The notes under the pieces were generated by a model. The model was given only the letters and a program-made list of their open reading frames with translations, made no database searches and had not been told where the DNA came from. Both the position numbers and the translations under genes were made by a program. A stretch of DNA of 64,000 nt from Limnomonas spitsbergensis (Eukaryota > Chlorophyta > Chlorophyceae > Chlamydomonadales). The stretch lies in contig JAYJMM010000124.1 in assembly GCA_037349105.1 (NCBI GenBank), forward strand, positions 9,284,001 through 9,348,000. Direction: 5' to 3'. Shown here in pieces: positions 33,334 to 43,791 of this stretch (positions within the stretch are counted from its first letter, which is position 1; each line of letters starts with the position of its first letter).

Positions 33334-34264
33334 GTCAATGACATTACACCTCTGGGCCCTGCTCAAAAAGGCTCGGCCGCGTGGGCGCCCAACTGCCTCG
33401 TTGGAAGAAAAGAAACTTGAGAGGGAAAGAAGGAGAAGAAAACAAAGGAAAGAACTACCCCCCCCCCAAGGAAAAGGCAGCCCGAAGTAAACCTTGCCCC
33501 TCTCAAGCCTATTCCCCAAGAAGGCAAAGAAAAACAAAAAACTAGGCCTCAACAAAGCAAACGACGTCCTCAACAAAAGTCAGAGCCTCCCATCCAAGCC
33601 TGCCCTGGTACAAATGTTTAAAGTCTGTGGCACCTTCCAGGGGGCCTGTCCAACCTCTCTCCCTAAGCCTCTCCTTCACGCTAGGGCACTGGAAGCAGAC
33701 CTGCAGCGCATCCTCCACATGCTCGCCATCTCCCCTAGCCCAACACCTTTGGCAGCACCGTCCGTCACGCTTCTGACCGCTGCGCCGTCCTCGAGTGTCA
33801 GCTGTGCTGACGGCGCCGAGCCGCAGACTTAAGTTTGTGCGCACGCAAGCACACTCCCTTCGACTGGCGCGGCCCCTGACTGAAACCGCTGTAGACTGAA
33901 ACCAGGTCCGGTAGGCCGCCGTAGACCGGTGTTCAGTGGCAGAATCTCTGGGGTCCCCTCTACCAGCTGCATCTAGCTGCGCCCGCTCGTATGCTGCATC
34001 AACTAGCGCCAGCGCCTCTGGGACAGGTAGCGGCTGTAGGTCAATCGCTGTCTGACGCAGTTTGGGGACGGCTGATCCCAGCTCCAGCTCCTCCAAAGCA
34101 CCAAGCAATTCCCTGCACCAATTGCGCCCTTCGGTGCCCTGTCTGACAGCGAGCTTCATGTCGGCCGCCATGGCTGCAGCCATGAGTGGGCTGTCTTGCT
34201 GTGCTGCTAGTGCGACCGCGGCGTTGTAGAAGCGAAGCGATACTTTTGTAAAAATGCCATCCAT
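33334..34264 (-). mobile_element. LINE 3' fragment, most intact ORF2 C-terminus
   Basis: One uninterrupted frame (33542-34264, minus) of about 240 residues covers the ORF2 C-terminal region: FYNAAVALAAQQDSPLMAAA, then STAAYRTWFQST, then the cysteine/histidine cluster CCQRCWARGDGEHVEDALQV ending CFQCPSVKERLRERGW. The Cys/His pattern is a zinc-binding module of the kind found at LINE ORF2 C-termini. The frame is followed by a purine/pyrimidine-rich 3' UTR and the conserved tail at 33334-33400 (rev. comp. of GGGCGCCCACGCGGCCGAGC...GTAATGTCATTGAC). 5' truncated at 34264. Confidence 0.88.
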
Positions 34265-34464
34265 TGCGTGGTTCTAGAGGTCAGGGCCTGTGGGTCTCTG
34301 CTCTCCAGCGACCTTTTCAGTGGCCACACATATCTCAATATTGTCTATGCTGTACTGCCAGATGTGGCTCTCCCTCCACAAAGCCGCCAGCCTCACCTGC
34401 TTCCTCGCCAGCCAGGGACTAGTCTCCCTCCCCCCCAGCCCTCTTTTCCCTTCCACTGTTCCAG

Positions 34465-37400
34465 ATTGCAACACAGTTCAAGATTGCGTTCATTTGTGAA
34501 TTTGATAGTGTGGCAGATTTTTGCAATGCTGGATGCCAGATCCCTGGGCTCAACACCGTTGTCTTTGAGCTCCTGCTGATGTGGATGCCCCAAGCTGGCA
34601 ACCTGCCCCTGCAATGGTAAGTGTGAACCAGTGCTGCGAGCAGCCTAGTGTGAGCATTGTGTGAAAATCGTATGAACGCGAAAGTGTGGATGAAGTGTCG
34701 GATGAAGGTGTGAAATGAACATCAGTACAGTTGAGAGCTCCTGGACACGTTTTCCCCTTTTCACCTCAACCCCACACCTTGGCCCGCAATGCAACTGTTA
34801 ACCCTGAACCCTAAATATCGAGTTGCACAGGCCCTACAAGTTTGAACCCACCACACTGGCACTCCATGCGCAGGCTGGAGGTGCATGCGTCCCCTTACAA
34901 AGGAAATATCATGTGGGTGTCAACTGGCGGTAAGGCATTGTGACCCTGTGGTCTTACTCGAGGCCACGAAACTTTCATCCGGATATCGAAGAGAGATTGT
35001 GCCATACGGATTTCGTTTCACAGGGGTTGTTTTATTCACCGTATTTATGGCCACTAGTTCGGACACAGTGTTCAATGATACGATCCAGGCATGGACCGAG
35101 GCGGGTATGACGCAGGACGCCTTCCACTACACTGTAGCTGTCTCAGGCCCATTATGAGTTGACTCAAGGCTTGGATGCTGTGAAGGGTGTGAAGGGTAGG
35201 AGAGGTGAAGGGGTTGGAGGGTGTGCGGGTGTGGTGGGAATGTCTTGGGTGGAGTATTCCTAGGGGGGGAGGGGGGACTCAGGGAGGTAAGGGCTTGAAT
35301 GGATAGGGCCTTCTTGATTGAAAGTTCTCTGCATATCTTGTTTAGTGGTGCGGTGCCGGCCCCCTAGGCCGCCTTTTTGCGCCCTGTGGGCTGTGACCCA
35401 ACTGAATTTGCTTCCACTTTCCCTTTTCACTGTTTCGGACTGCCCATCCCTTTCAGTAGAAGCGTTTGGTGGATATGCATATATGCTGTGCCCATAAGCA
35501 GCCTGCACTGTATGATACCAAGATCCTGGACAGACCTTGGAGAGACCAGGCTGGCTTGATGCACCCCTCTGCCCCGATTCCAGGTTTTACTATGTTGTGC
35601 TGAGCTGCTCACGCATTTTTGCGCCAGTGCTGTTGGCGCGCCTTCCAGCTCAAGTATCTGGCGCCGGCTGTCAGCAACACACGCACCGCGATGCAGATAT
35701 GCACCACGAACCCCGCAATTGTAAGTCATTCATGCTTGAGGAGGCGGTCACACTTCGTGGAATTGGGGTTTAGGGTCCAACTGCTCGGTGCAGCGACAAT
35801 GCATGGTACCAGGGTTCACATCTGTCATGCGGACAAAAGTGTGTGAAAGAAAGTCATAATTACAATCACAGTCATCATCACCATGGCCATGTTTAGCACT
35901 GCCACGATGGTGCTCCTTCCTGGCGCATTTGCAGGCCGCAAACGTGACATGAGGAAGCGCTCGTATTCGCTTGCTTGCTGGGAGGCCCTCCCTATGCATC
36001 TATCATGAGCAGATTTGGCAGATCTACTAGTCACAATCATAATCCAATTTTCACTTAGATCTTCTTCTTTCCTTCTTAATTTTCCTAGGAGGCGTCCAAC
36101 CGAACTCTTTTGCACCCACGTCATGTTCTATGGCTGGGGCTAATCTTCTGCACTATGGGGTTTATTCCCACGCCACTGCTCAGTGGTTGTGTGTTGGTTG
36201 CTTGCCCAGGGGGGTCACTGGTTTTCGCTCGCTGTCCTAGCATATTTAGTGCCTGTACCGGTTTACGGGCACAAGTCCCATGCATCAAATGTGATGCCCC
36301 GTTGGACTGTAAAAACTTCACAAACTTCACAATCCCCATCCCCAGAATAAGCACGGTTGCGATGGCGTTCCTCCCCGTCACATGTGCAGGTTGGGAAGAG
36401 CTACCCTCTGTGCCCCCTCGTGGTAGGCACTCCCCCCTACTGTAACTTCACCTACTGCAACATCACCGCTGGAAACAACACGCCCAACATCACCAGCATC
36501 AGGTCAGGAGCGACACAGGGGGGGGGAGCCTTCATCAATACGCTTTGGATCCGAGCTACTGTTTTTCAAACGCACAACTTCTATATCTAGGCCTATGGCC
36601 GGGGGGGGCTGGTGTAGCTCCTCTATGTTTTGACCCCATCTACCAAGTTCTGGGTACCCTGCAACCAGCCAAAGGTTGTCTGGTGCACACTAAAATAAAT
36701 TTTGCTCCCAGCTGTGGTGTTCCCTCTAACTGATATGCCCCCAGGGGGAGCTGCGCAGCTGCCTTGACCCTCATGCGTTGTCATGCCCCTAGGAGGATCT
36801 TAGTTTTCTTCGGTTTTGATTTTCTTTGCCGTGGCCTGTCGGGCAGATGTGTCTACATGCTGGCACCCCATGAAGCAATTAATCCTAGAACCATCAACAG
36901 CCAACCCTGAACCCTGAACGCTCTACCTTACACTAAAAACATATCTGAGGCTGACCACGACTGGCAGCGGGAACAGTATTGTTTGGCCTTAGGGCCCATT
37001 GGGGTGGCTTTGCCAATCAGCCTCCTGATCGCGCCTGTGTGGAGGGGGTCTGGCAAGTTAATGTAGAAATAACAGCGACAAAGGAGGCAGTCAAACAGAG
37101 TGCCTGCTCCGTCATAAAGAGATTAGTCACCTTCTGCTTCCAATGTTGCAAACAGTGAATGCTATGTATTGCCTGTTTGTGAAGGGCCTGCCCTTGACTT
37201 CGGCTGTGGGGCTGTGGGCTGCAGTGTTTATGTTCGTGCCTGACAGACCACCTTTGAGCGGCCCAGTCCCAGGTTTGTATACCTGACGCCCTGCCGAATA
37301 TTTTAGTCAAAAGTGTGTTGTCTGGAGCTGATAGGAAGATGCTGGGTAGAATCTTGCTTCCTCTGTTCTCCTGTTTCATTACTCAGTAGTGTGCCGCTAA

Positions 37401-37555
37401 AGACCCTCAGGAATCGGATGTGTGGGTTCTCTTAATCCGTGCGCTGCCTGCTACCTCCTGATTACAGACTAATGATCTGCCTGCTGCCTGCTCCTCTCCC
37501 CCTCAGCTCAATCAGCATGAGGACCAACCATCCATATTATGAATCGGACCTTATG
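34465..37555 (+). CDS. unrecognised membrane/secretory-type protein, N-terminal exon chain (partial)
   Basis: Six exons join in phase: 34465-34616, 34874-34929, 35024-35133, 35649-35720, 36390-36502 and 37507-37555. The peptide has cysteines and hydrophobic stretches (ICEFDSVADFCNAGCQIPGL, VVFELLLMW, VVLFTVFMATSS) and four or more N-glycosylation sequons in one exon (CNFTYCNITAGNNTPNIT), so a lumenal or extracellular face is likely. No family is recognised. The first exon begins with an acceptor, so the true start lies upstream and was not found. The donor after 35133 (GTAGCT) is weak. The chain continues in phase into the 38356-39214 exons. Introns hold MITEs and a 240-bp dispersed repeat. 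Confidence 0.5.
36081..36319 (+). repeat. dispersed 240-bp repeat, copy A
   Basis: TTTCCTAGGAGGCGTCCAAC through GCCCCGTTGGACTGTAAAAA is nearly the same (roughly 85-90 % by eye) as 51797-52034. It contains GTTGGTTGCTTGCCCAGGGG and ACCGGTTTACGGGCACAAGT. No terminal repeats or target duplication seen, and it could be a SINE-like unit. Intronic in the unrecognised plus-strand gene. Confidence 0.8.
36585..36705. mobile_element. hAT-like MITE fragment
   Basis: TCTAGGCCTATGGCCGGGGG ... AACCAGCCAAAGGTTGTCTG, ending CACACTAAAATAAA. Family body and right terminus are recognisable, left end lost. Confidence 0.45.
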
Positions 37556-37609
37556 GTACGGGCCAGCGGGAACTTTGCTCAGCCGAGTTTACTTAAGTAA
37601 CTTTGACGG

Positions 37610-37753
37610 GCAGCAGGGAAACTGGGCCCATTGGGGCTAAATCTTGATCGTCTTGTCGGAGGGCCAAGCAGCAGGGCTTGCTGCACCATGCCCGGCCGGC
37701 CATAGGCCGGGTTGAAGGTGAAGTGCCGCTGAAGCAACCTGTAATAAACACTG
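37610..37753. mobile_element. hAT-like MITE fragment
   Basis: GGGCCAAGCAGCAGGGCTTG, CTGCACCATGCCCGGCCGGC, right end GAAGCAACCTGTAATAAACACTG. The left TIR is absent (truncated). Confidence 0.65.
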
Positions 37754-37918
37754 GTAGGTAAGCAGGCAACACGCAGATCTCATGGTGTGGGCCAGAGGTC
37801 ACAGCACTGCTGCTGCATGTAGGGGGCAAGCCAGGGTTTGTCTGTGTTCACTTTTTGTTAGTGTTTTGCTCCTTGGAGACAACTGTGTGGAGCCTTACCA
37901 CACTCTTGCTCATTTAGC

Positions 37919-38086
37919 ACTTTTCAGCTATAATTTAGCTACAACCTGGCCTATGACCAGCAGGGCGTGGTGCAGCAAGCCTTGCTGCTTAGACTGTGGG
38001 AGTGTGGGCCAATTATTATCATGTCCCCATCAGCCCAGCAGTGGCTGCATGGCGCCCCCCTGAAGGTGGTCTGGTGCTCATATTAA
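37919..38086. mobile_element. hAT-like MITE copy
   Basis: Left CACTTTTCAGCTATAATTTAGCTACAA-like end, body CCTATGACCAGCAGGGCGTG, right end ATATTAACACTG. About 170 bp. Lies only ~170 bp from the 37610 copy, in the same intron. Confidence 0.55.
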
Positions 38087-38355
38087 CACTGAATCATAAC
38101 ATAACAAAGGAAGATCAGAGGCCGGGGGTAAGAGACATGGGGGGTAGGCACGTCTGGATCAATGTCCTTTCCATACCCTTATACCTTGCAGACCTTACCG
38201 GTCGTCAGACCTTTGTGACTTGTCGGCACAGGTGCCATCCGTGTGTCTCTCGCTGCCCGATGTACTGGAACACGCTTGAGGACTGAGATTGTGCAAGCAA
38301 GGAATATGCAGCTGCTCATTAGTTCCAGGCACCGCTAGATCATCTAGGTTTGCAG

Positions 38356-39214
38356 TCAATGGTCACCCCTCATGTCACCCACCTGTTATGTCAGGCCTAC
38401 AAGCTCGTGCTTTGCCACCCAGATGAGGTCCAAGTTTCCCGGGATGGCGTTAAGAAGTGGATCTGGAGGTTCCAGGATCGCAGCCCTGACTTGTTCCTAC
38501 AGAGGGTGAGAGGAGATCAGTCACATGGACCCACATCATTACATAAGGGGAAGGTTCCAGAAGGGTTTGAATTGTGTGTGGCTTCCTCCCCCCTCCACCC
38601 CTGTCACTGCCCAGGGCAACATATCCAGACGTGACCTGAGGAACCAAGCTACCTTCATGTTTGATGCCAAGGTCAGGGATCTCAAGTCGGTCAAGGCCTT
38701 GCTGGAGAAGCTGCCAGGTAGGTAAAGGATATGAAGGCAGCCAAGGCCTCGCAGGTGAAGCTGGCAGGTAGATGTGGACAGGGAGATGCAGTGCGACGGG
38801 ATGGGGAGGAGCATGGGGGGAACGTGGGAGAGGAGCACGGGTGGTGTGAGTGGGGAGAGCATTGGAGGTGGGAGCATTGGGGGGAGTTTGCCAGTTTGAG
38901 CGAGGAGTGTGGGTGGTAGGTGGGCAGGGAGTGTGGGGGAGTGCTCTACTGCTGAACACCGCTGACAGCCTCCAGCATTCCTGGGCCTGACATAAAGCCT
39001 TCTTGGATTCAAGTACCTTGGCGCCATGTATGCTTTGACAGGTGCAGCTTCCCAAGCTATGGTTCAGGAAGTGAGGCTCACTAATTTACGCGACCGTGCA
39101 TGCAATAGATATTGGGAAACGATACCCACGTCAGGGCATGCAAGTGCAGGAAGCAGCGGAACTCGGGGCCAAAGGACAAGAAGAACGTGCAGCAGCGTCT
39201 GTTCTCGAATGCCC
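38356..39214 (+). CDS. unrecognised protein, middle exon chain (cytosolic, helical)
   Basis: Exons 38356-38505, 38615-38717, 39042-39070 and 39135-39214 join in phase and also join in phase to the preceding chain ending at 37555. The encoded segment is hydrophilic and helix-prone (DEVQVSRDGVKKWIWRFQDR, AKVRDLKSVKALLEKLP, VQEGMQVQEAAELGAKGQEE), unlike the Cys/sequon-rich part before it. It suggests a cytosolic or coiled-coil region. The donor after 39214 is GTAAAG, and no following exon was securely linked. A candidate at about 39373-39486 (GIYVPEDFAANGITMHGISW) does not fit the phase. Family not recognised. Confidence 0.5.
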
Positions 39215-39505
39215 GTAAAGCTTCTATCCTACACCAAGAGCATCAGCGTCTTCTCTATACTCGGTTAAGATCAGTGGTTTATGTTACCAGTGAGGGAAGA
39301 CACGGCATCTGAATCCGAAACCTGTTAAATCCACCCCACAGTGCCCCCCCTCCCCCATGCATCATGCTGCAGGAATTTATGTCCCAGAGGACTTTGCCGC
39401 CAACGGCATCACCATGCATGGAATCAGCTGGCTTTTCCTTGAGGATGAGCATGAGTCGTTTGGTTTGTCGGAGCAGTATCAATAAGATGTATTCAATTTC
39501 ATGGG

Positions 39506-39566
39506 CAGTTGGGCACCCACACGGCCAAGCCTTTTAAGCAAGGCCTACTGGTGTAACGTCATCAAC
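39506..39566 (+). mobile_element. solo LINE 3'-tail
   Basis: GTTGGGCACCCACACGGCCA AGCCTTTTAAGCAAGG...GTGTAACGTCATCAAC matches the conserved last ~55 bp of the LINE family without any attached body. Confidence 0.7.
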
Positions 39567-41252
39567 CCCAAAAGAGGTATGATGATTGACAGTTCATGTT
39601 GGCAGAGAATGGCACTGGAAAGAAGGGCTCGTCTTTGAGCCAGCCCAAAGTCAACCTACCGGTAATTCTTGTTCCTCGGTTTCAGAAGTATGGACTGGTG
39701 TGTTGCCTGGACAACTCTGCATCTGAACTGTCTCTCCAACATACCGTTGCAGGACGTTTGGTGAATGTGTCTATCCCATCCCATACATCAAATATGAAAA
39801 TCTGACGCTCCAATGGGGGGGTGCCTATGTGTCCAGCAGCGGGTTGTGCATGGCGAGTGGGCTGAGCTGTAAGGCAAGAAGCTGTGGGTCACAACATCCA
39901 TTACGAAAAACAACTAAGGTGTCGCGGCAAAAGGCTGCAATAGCTGTATCACTGCGCAAGTGCATCCCAATACGGCCAGCACACCAATGCGTGTGGTGCA
40001 GCTATATGTCATGACAAAGGTATATCAATCGGAAGTTAACATGATTCGTAATCTGGATATTTGTATGAACATCTTCCCATAGTTAATTTAGCCCTGGAAC
40101 TTAAGCTGCAAATCAACTACACTACAGCCTAGGGGGAGTGGAGGCCTGGTGCAACAAGAACCTGCTTTTGCCACCGGCTGTCCGCCACTCCAGGTTTGGT
40201 CCTCATCGGCCCTGTGATGACTGCCCAGTAGCCTGCCACTTGTGGTGTGTTGCACCCTACTAGTAAATAAGCGCTGGGTTTCCTAGCGTATAACTGGAAG
40301 TCTCCTAGCTTCTGTTTGGAAGTCCATTTCGGTCACTAACATTGTATTAATTGATGCATTCCCTTCCCGCCAGAGTCGTCAAAAGCAAACAACCATTCTG
40401 ACATGATGCACACAACAAACCAGGGGGGAGGTGTGCAGTGGTCTTGAACCCCCTGTTCCAGTCAAGCAATCACTGACGACAAGTGGGACAATCGGCATTT
40501 CACTTGTCGTTTCGTCGTGACGTTTCCAGGTCCAGTCCCAGCCAACTTCTCATGAATTAAGCTTGTCTGGCTGTCTTTTAATATGCGCTTCGCTAGTCAA
40601 AGGGGAGTCCCTAGCCAAAGATCACACCACCAGGCTCTATTAGGCTCCCCGCTTTATTTTTCCTCTACAATATCTCAGCCCAAGCCCAAGGAGCCCCATT
40701 AGGACTCATAGGACTTATTAAAAACAATTAAAACCCTTTGTAAGAGTGAGTCCTTCTAGCCCAGTCTAAAAGCCTTCTTGTAACTACCCCTCAATTCGCA
40801 TAGTACCGTAAGGCAGAAATATGACGGTTCGTCCTCAAAATGCCCCTTCCAGCGTGGATTGTGCCCCCTAAAATATATTGCCACCCAAGTGTCAAGTATT
40901 TGACAGCACCTGAGCGCCTTTCAACCTCCCTTCAACTCCCCTGGGGATTCCCTAGACACAGCCTTCCTAATTACAAGCAAGCCCCAAGCATTTGAAAACT
41001 TGGTCCAGTGCATCTCCTGTTGGCTGGGTACTTTGCACCGCTTCAAACCTGTTGGGGTACAGAAACTTGGTTTAATTTTTCAGTTATATTCGTGCTTCTC
41101 CTCAATGGCATCCGTCTCCTTCTCGTTGGACTGCAATTTATCATGGTTCAAAAGAAAATGCCGATCTGTGGAATGAGGAACACTGCTCTATTTATGTCTA
41201 ACAGTGAAGGTAAAAGTAACTGATGGTTCGTGCGTAGCTGCCATCGTACTTA
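39567..41252. other. non-coding stretch with MITE debris
   Basis: No gene supported. A MITE fragment at about 40135-40265 (GGAGGCCTGGTGCAACAAG, TTTGGTCCTCATCGGCCCTG) is the only recognised item. A short frame at 39596-39804 has no supporting features. Confidence 0.45.
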
Positions 41253-41791
41253 CAGCCTGTTTCTGATTGACTGCGGAACTCCTCCGCAGGCCCTGTCGTA
41301 CAGAAACGGGGTCTGTGGAACTGCTCCACAGACCTTTAGAAGACCCACGTGCAGCCTTTTTTCCGAGGACCCCCCCCCCTCCTCGGAACTTCCACAGTCT
41401 GCGGAACATTTTAGGCCTTCGAATTGACATTAGTTATATATTAGAACCCCTATATTCTTCTGTCCATGGACCTATCGGGCAGTGGCCGTGGCGGCGACCC
41501 TGGACAAAGGCCGCGTCAGGCATCCTTCTACGAACCTTCGAGGATAAGACCGAGGGTATCGACAGCCATTGGAGGCATATTGTTATTAGGAAGAGATGTG
41601 GTCGAAACGTTGTGAAGAGAAAGAGAAATGAAGGGATAATGTGCACACAATCGGCAATACCACAGTACGCCCTGAACCCTGCACGGTCTCGTTCCGCAGG
41701 GTCCAATCAGAAACGACCTCTGCGGAACTCTTCCGCAGGCCATTAGACCGTCGTACATTTTTTTTCTCCGCAGTCAATCAGAAACAGGCTG
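41253..41791. mobile_element. PIF/Harbinger-like MITE, 539 bp, internal hairpins
   Basis: Perfect 25-bp terminal inverted repeats CAGCCTGTTTCTGATTGACT-GCGGA, flanked by TTA on both sides (41250-41252 and 41792-41794). A 3-bp TTA duplication fits PIF/Harbinger (TWA target). Inside are several small self-complementary motifs: TGCGGAACTCCTCCGCA, TGTGGAACTGCTCCACA, TTCCGAGGAC...CCTCGGAA and TGCGGAACTCTTCCGCA. No transposase. Confidence 0.8.
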
Positions 41792-41794
41792 TTA

Positions 41795-43791
41795 GTCCTA
41801 CCCCCCCGGAGTTAGGTCTCGGAGTGGAACTTTGGACAATACAATGCTTGAAGAAGCATACGGTGTACGGCATTTAAAATCCCGTATTCCTCAAGCCACG
41901 CTCAGGCGTTGTCTTTCTTTCTTTCATATCTCCATCTGCGCTGGCTACCTCAACATAATGTCTAGTTATCATACCAGTTGGACAGTGCAGTGCGCAAGTC
42001 TGTACGAGAGGAGAGCGAGGGTCGTGAATTTCCTAGTGAAGTTTCCACCCACTGTAATGCTAGGCAACTTGTTGCGCCTTGTCATCACACGTCATAAACT
42101 GCAGATCGATGACAAATGCTTCGGGAGTTACTAGAGGTACACCTTCACTACCACTTGGCAGGGGCTGCTATTCAAGGCAGTGCTCTTGTTCTGGCCGCAT
42201 ATGAAACCGTGGATACATCATCAGCTACTTTTAGCACTACTGTTGTACACCTTTGAGTGGACGTTTTTGCTCCAAACTGCCATCCCGGGCTTGCAGGGGC
42301 AGAGTCTATAAACACAATACATTCCTGACACCTAAAAAGGTGACGCAGCCGCGAACTAATCCGGATCTACGGTTACAGGGCGAGCAGGAGTAGAAGTAGC
42401 TGGATCCAACAGCACCGCGGTGGCGACTTCTTCGAGGATTATTGTCATTGAGGAAACTTCACCCTCATAGTTGGCCTGGACTTTCATCGGGCACTACTGC
42501 AGATCAGCTGACTGGCAGCCAGTCGGAAGGGCTCGTTGAATATTTTCGTTGCAAAGAAAGGAAGGAGAGAGGGCGATAGATAGAGGGAGAGAGGAGGAGC
42601 ATCCGGAGGCGAGGAGGCAAAGGGGGGCCGAGAGGAGCAGCGGACGGAATATTAGCGACGTGATTGTGCAAGCTATCGCAAAGGTCTGCGGGAGCTATAC
42701 AGCACGCAGCGGGTGAAGAGCGAGAGCGAGGACACGACACAGTTCAGGCCGCTCCCAGGGATGAGCTGCGGTGTATCTACACCAGCTGGAGCGACCGGCC
42801 CCGAGGTATCATTACCTGCGTCATAAGTTAAAAGCCATGACATATTTTTGCATGCGTGCATGCGTTCCCTATGCGTAAGGTCGATGCGGATGTGGTACCG
42901 CCCTCGTAACTGTAGCAGGCAGTAGCAGCTGAGCCAACCAGCCAGCCGGCTGTATGTTTTTTTCTAGTGCCGTAAGATGGGTCTGGAACCGTACCCCACA
43001 GCCACTACCAGTCGTTTGCCTGCCTGCTGGTTGCATAGCTATTTTTGTGCAGCCTAATGCAAGTGACTGCCAAGCCACCCACATGAACATCCTCTACCCC
43101 CTCCCTTTTGCTCCCTCATGCAGCATGCACGGCCCACTACCTCAGTGCTCTGCTCCCTCACACAGCCTGCTTGTCCTCTCACAAAGCATACTTGCTCTTT
43201 CTAGGAGCATGCACCACCCAATACCTCAATGCTCTGCTCCCTCACGGAGCATGCTTGCCTCTCTGCAACCCCCCTGATCTCTGTCTAGACGCGTTTCTCC
43301 CTCACAAAGCATGTACCGCACATGTTTCGCCCCCTACCTCGATGCTCTCTCCCTCATGCAACATGCCCCCCCTGCCCCTGCAATGCACCCACCCCGATGC
43401 TTTGCTCGCTCATGCAGCAAGCATCACCCCTGGCACGGGGGTAAACCCACCCCTGCCGTCGGTTGATATCATGACGTGAAGGTCCTTCACTGTTGTGCTG
43501 GGCCATCTAGTGCTAGATGTGCCTGTGTCACTGCAGAACTCTGAAATAACTAATAGGCAGCCTGATGAAGAAGCAAGGAGAGAATCTGGCCTCGCTCTTT
43601 CTCTTTCAACGATTGCGAGCATACAGCATGGTTTGCGCATTTGTGCACAGGGCAGGGGGCAACAGAAAAGCCAGTCCGAAATCTGAAGAAGTGACCTTCC
43701 TAGTGCAGGGTTTCAACCTCTTGAGGTCCTGGCCAAGGCCTCACCCTAATCTGACCTGTTCTCCTCCCTGCATGCTGCATGCAACAAACAG
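41795..43791. other. mostly non-coding; diverged tandem region
   Basis: 43090-43430 is a pyrimidine-rich, diverged tandem region with recurring CTCCCTCACRVAGCATGC words. A possible exon at 43524-43642 (NSEITNRQPDEEARRESGLA...) has an AG acceptor but no fitting donor and could not be joined to the exon at 43792. Nothing else is supported. Confidence 0.4.

Noticed and set aside
36110..36445. Cys-rich frame (VPCIKCDAPLDCKNFTNFT) as an exon
   Set aside because: Most of it is the dispersed 240-bp repeat also present at 51797-52034, so coding-like features there are not independent evidence.
38190..38286. Possible extra exon (LTGRQTFVTCR)
   Set aside because: In the phase demanded by neighbours it hits a stop; exons 37507-37555 and 38356-38505 join in phase without it.
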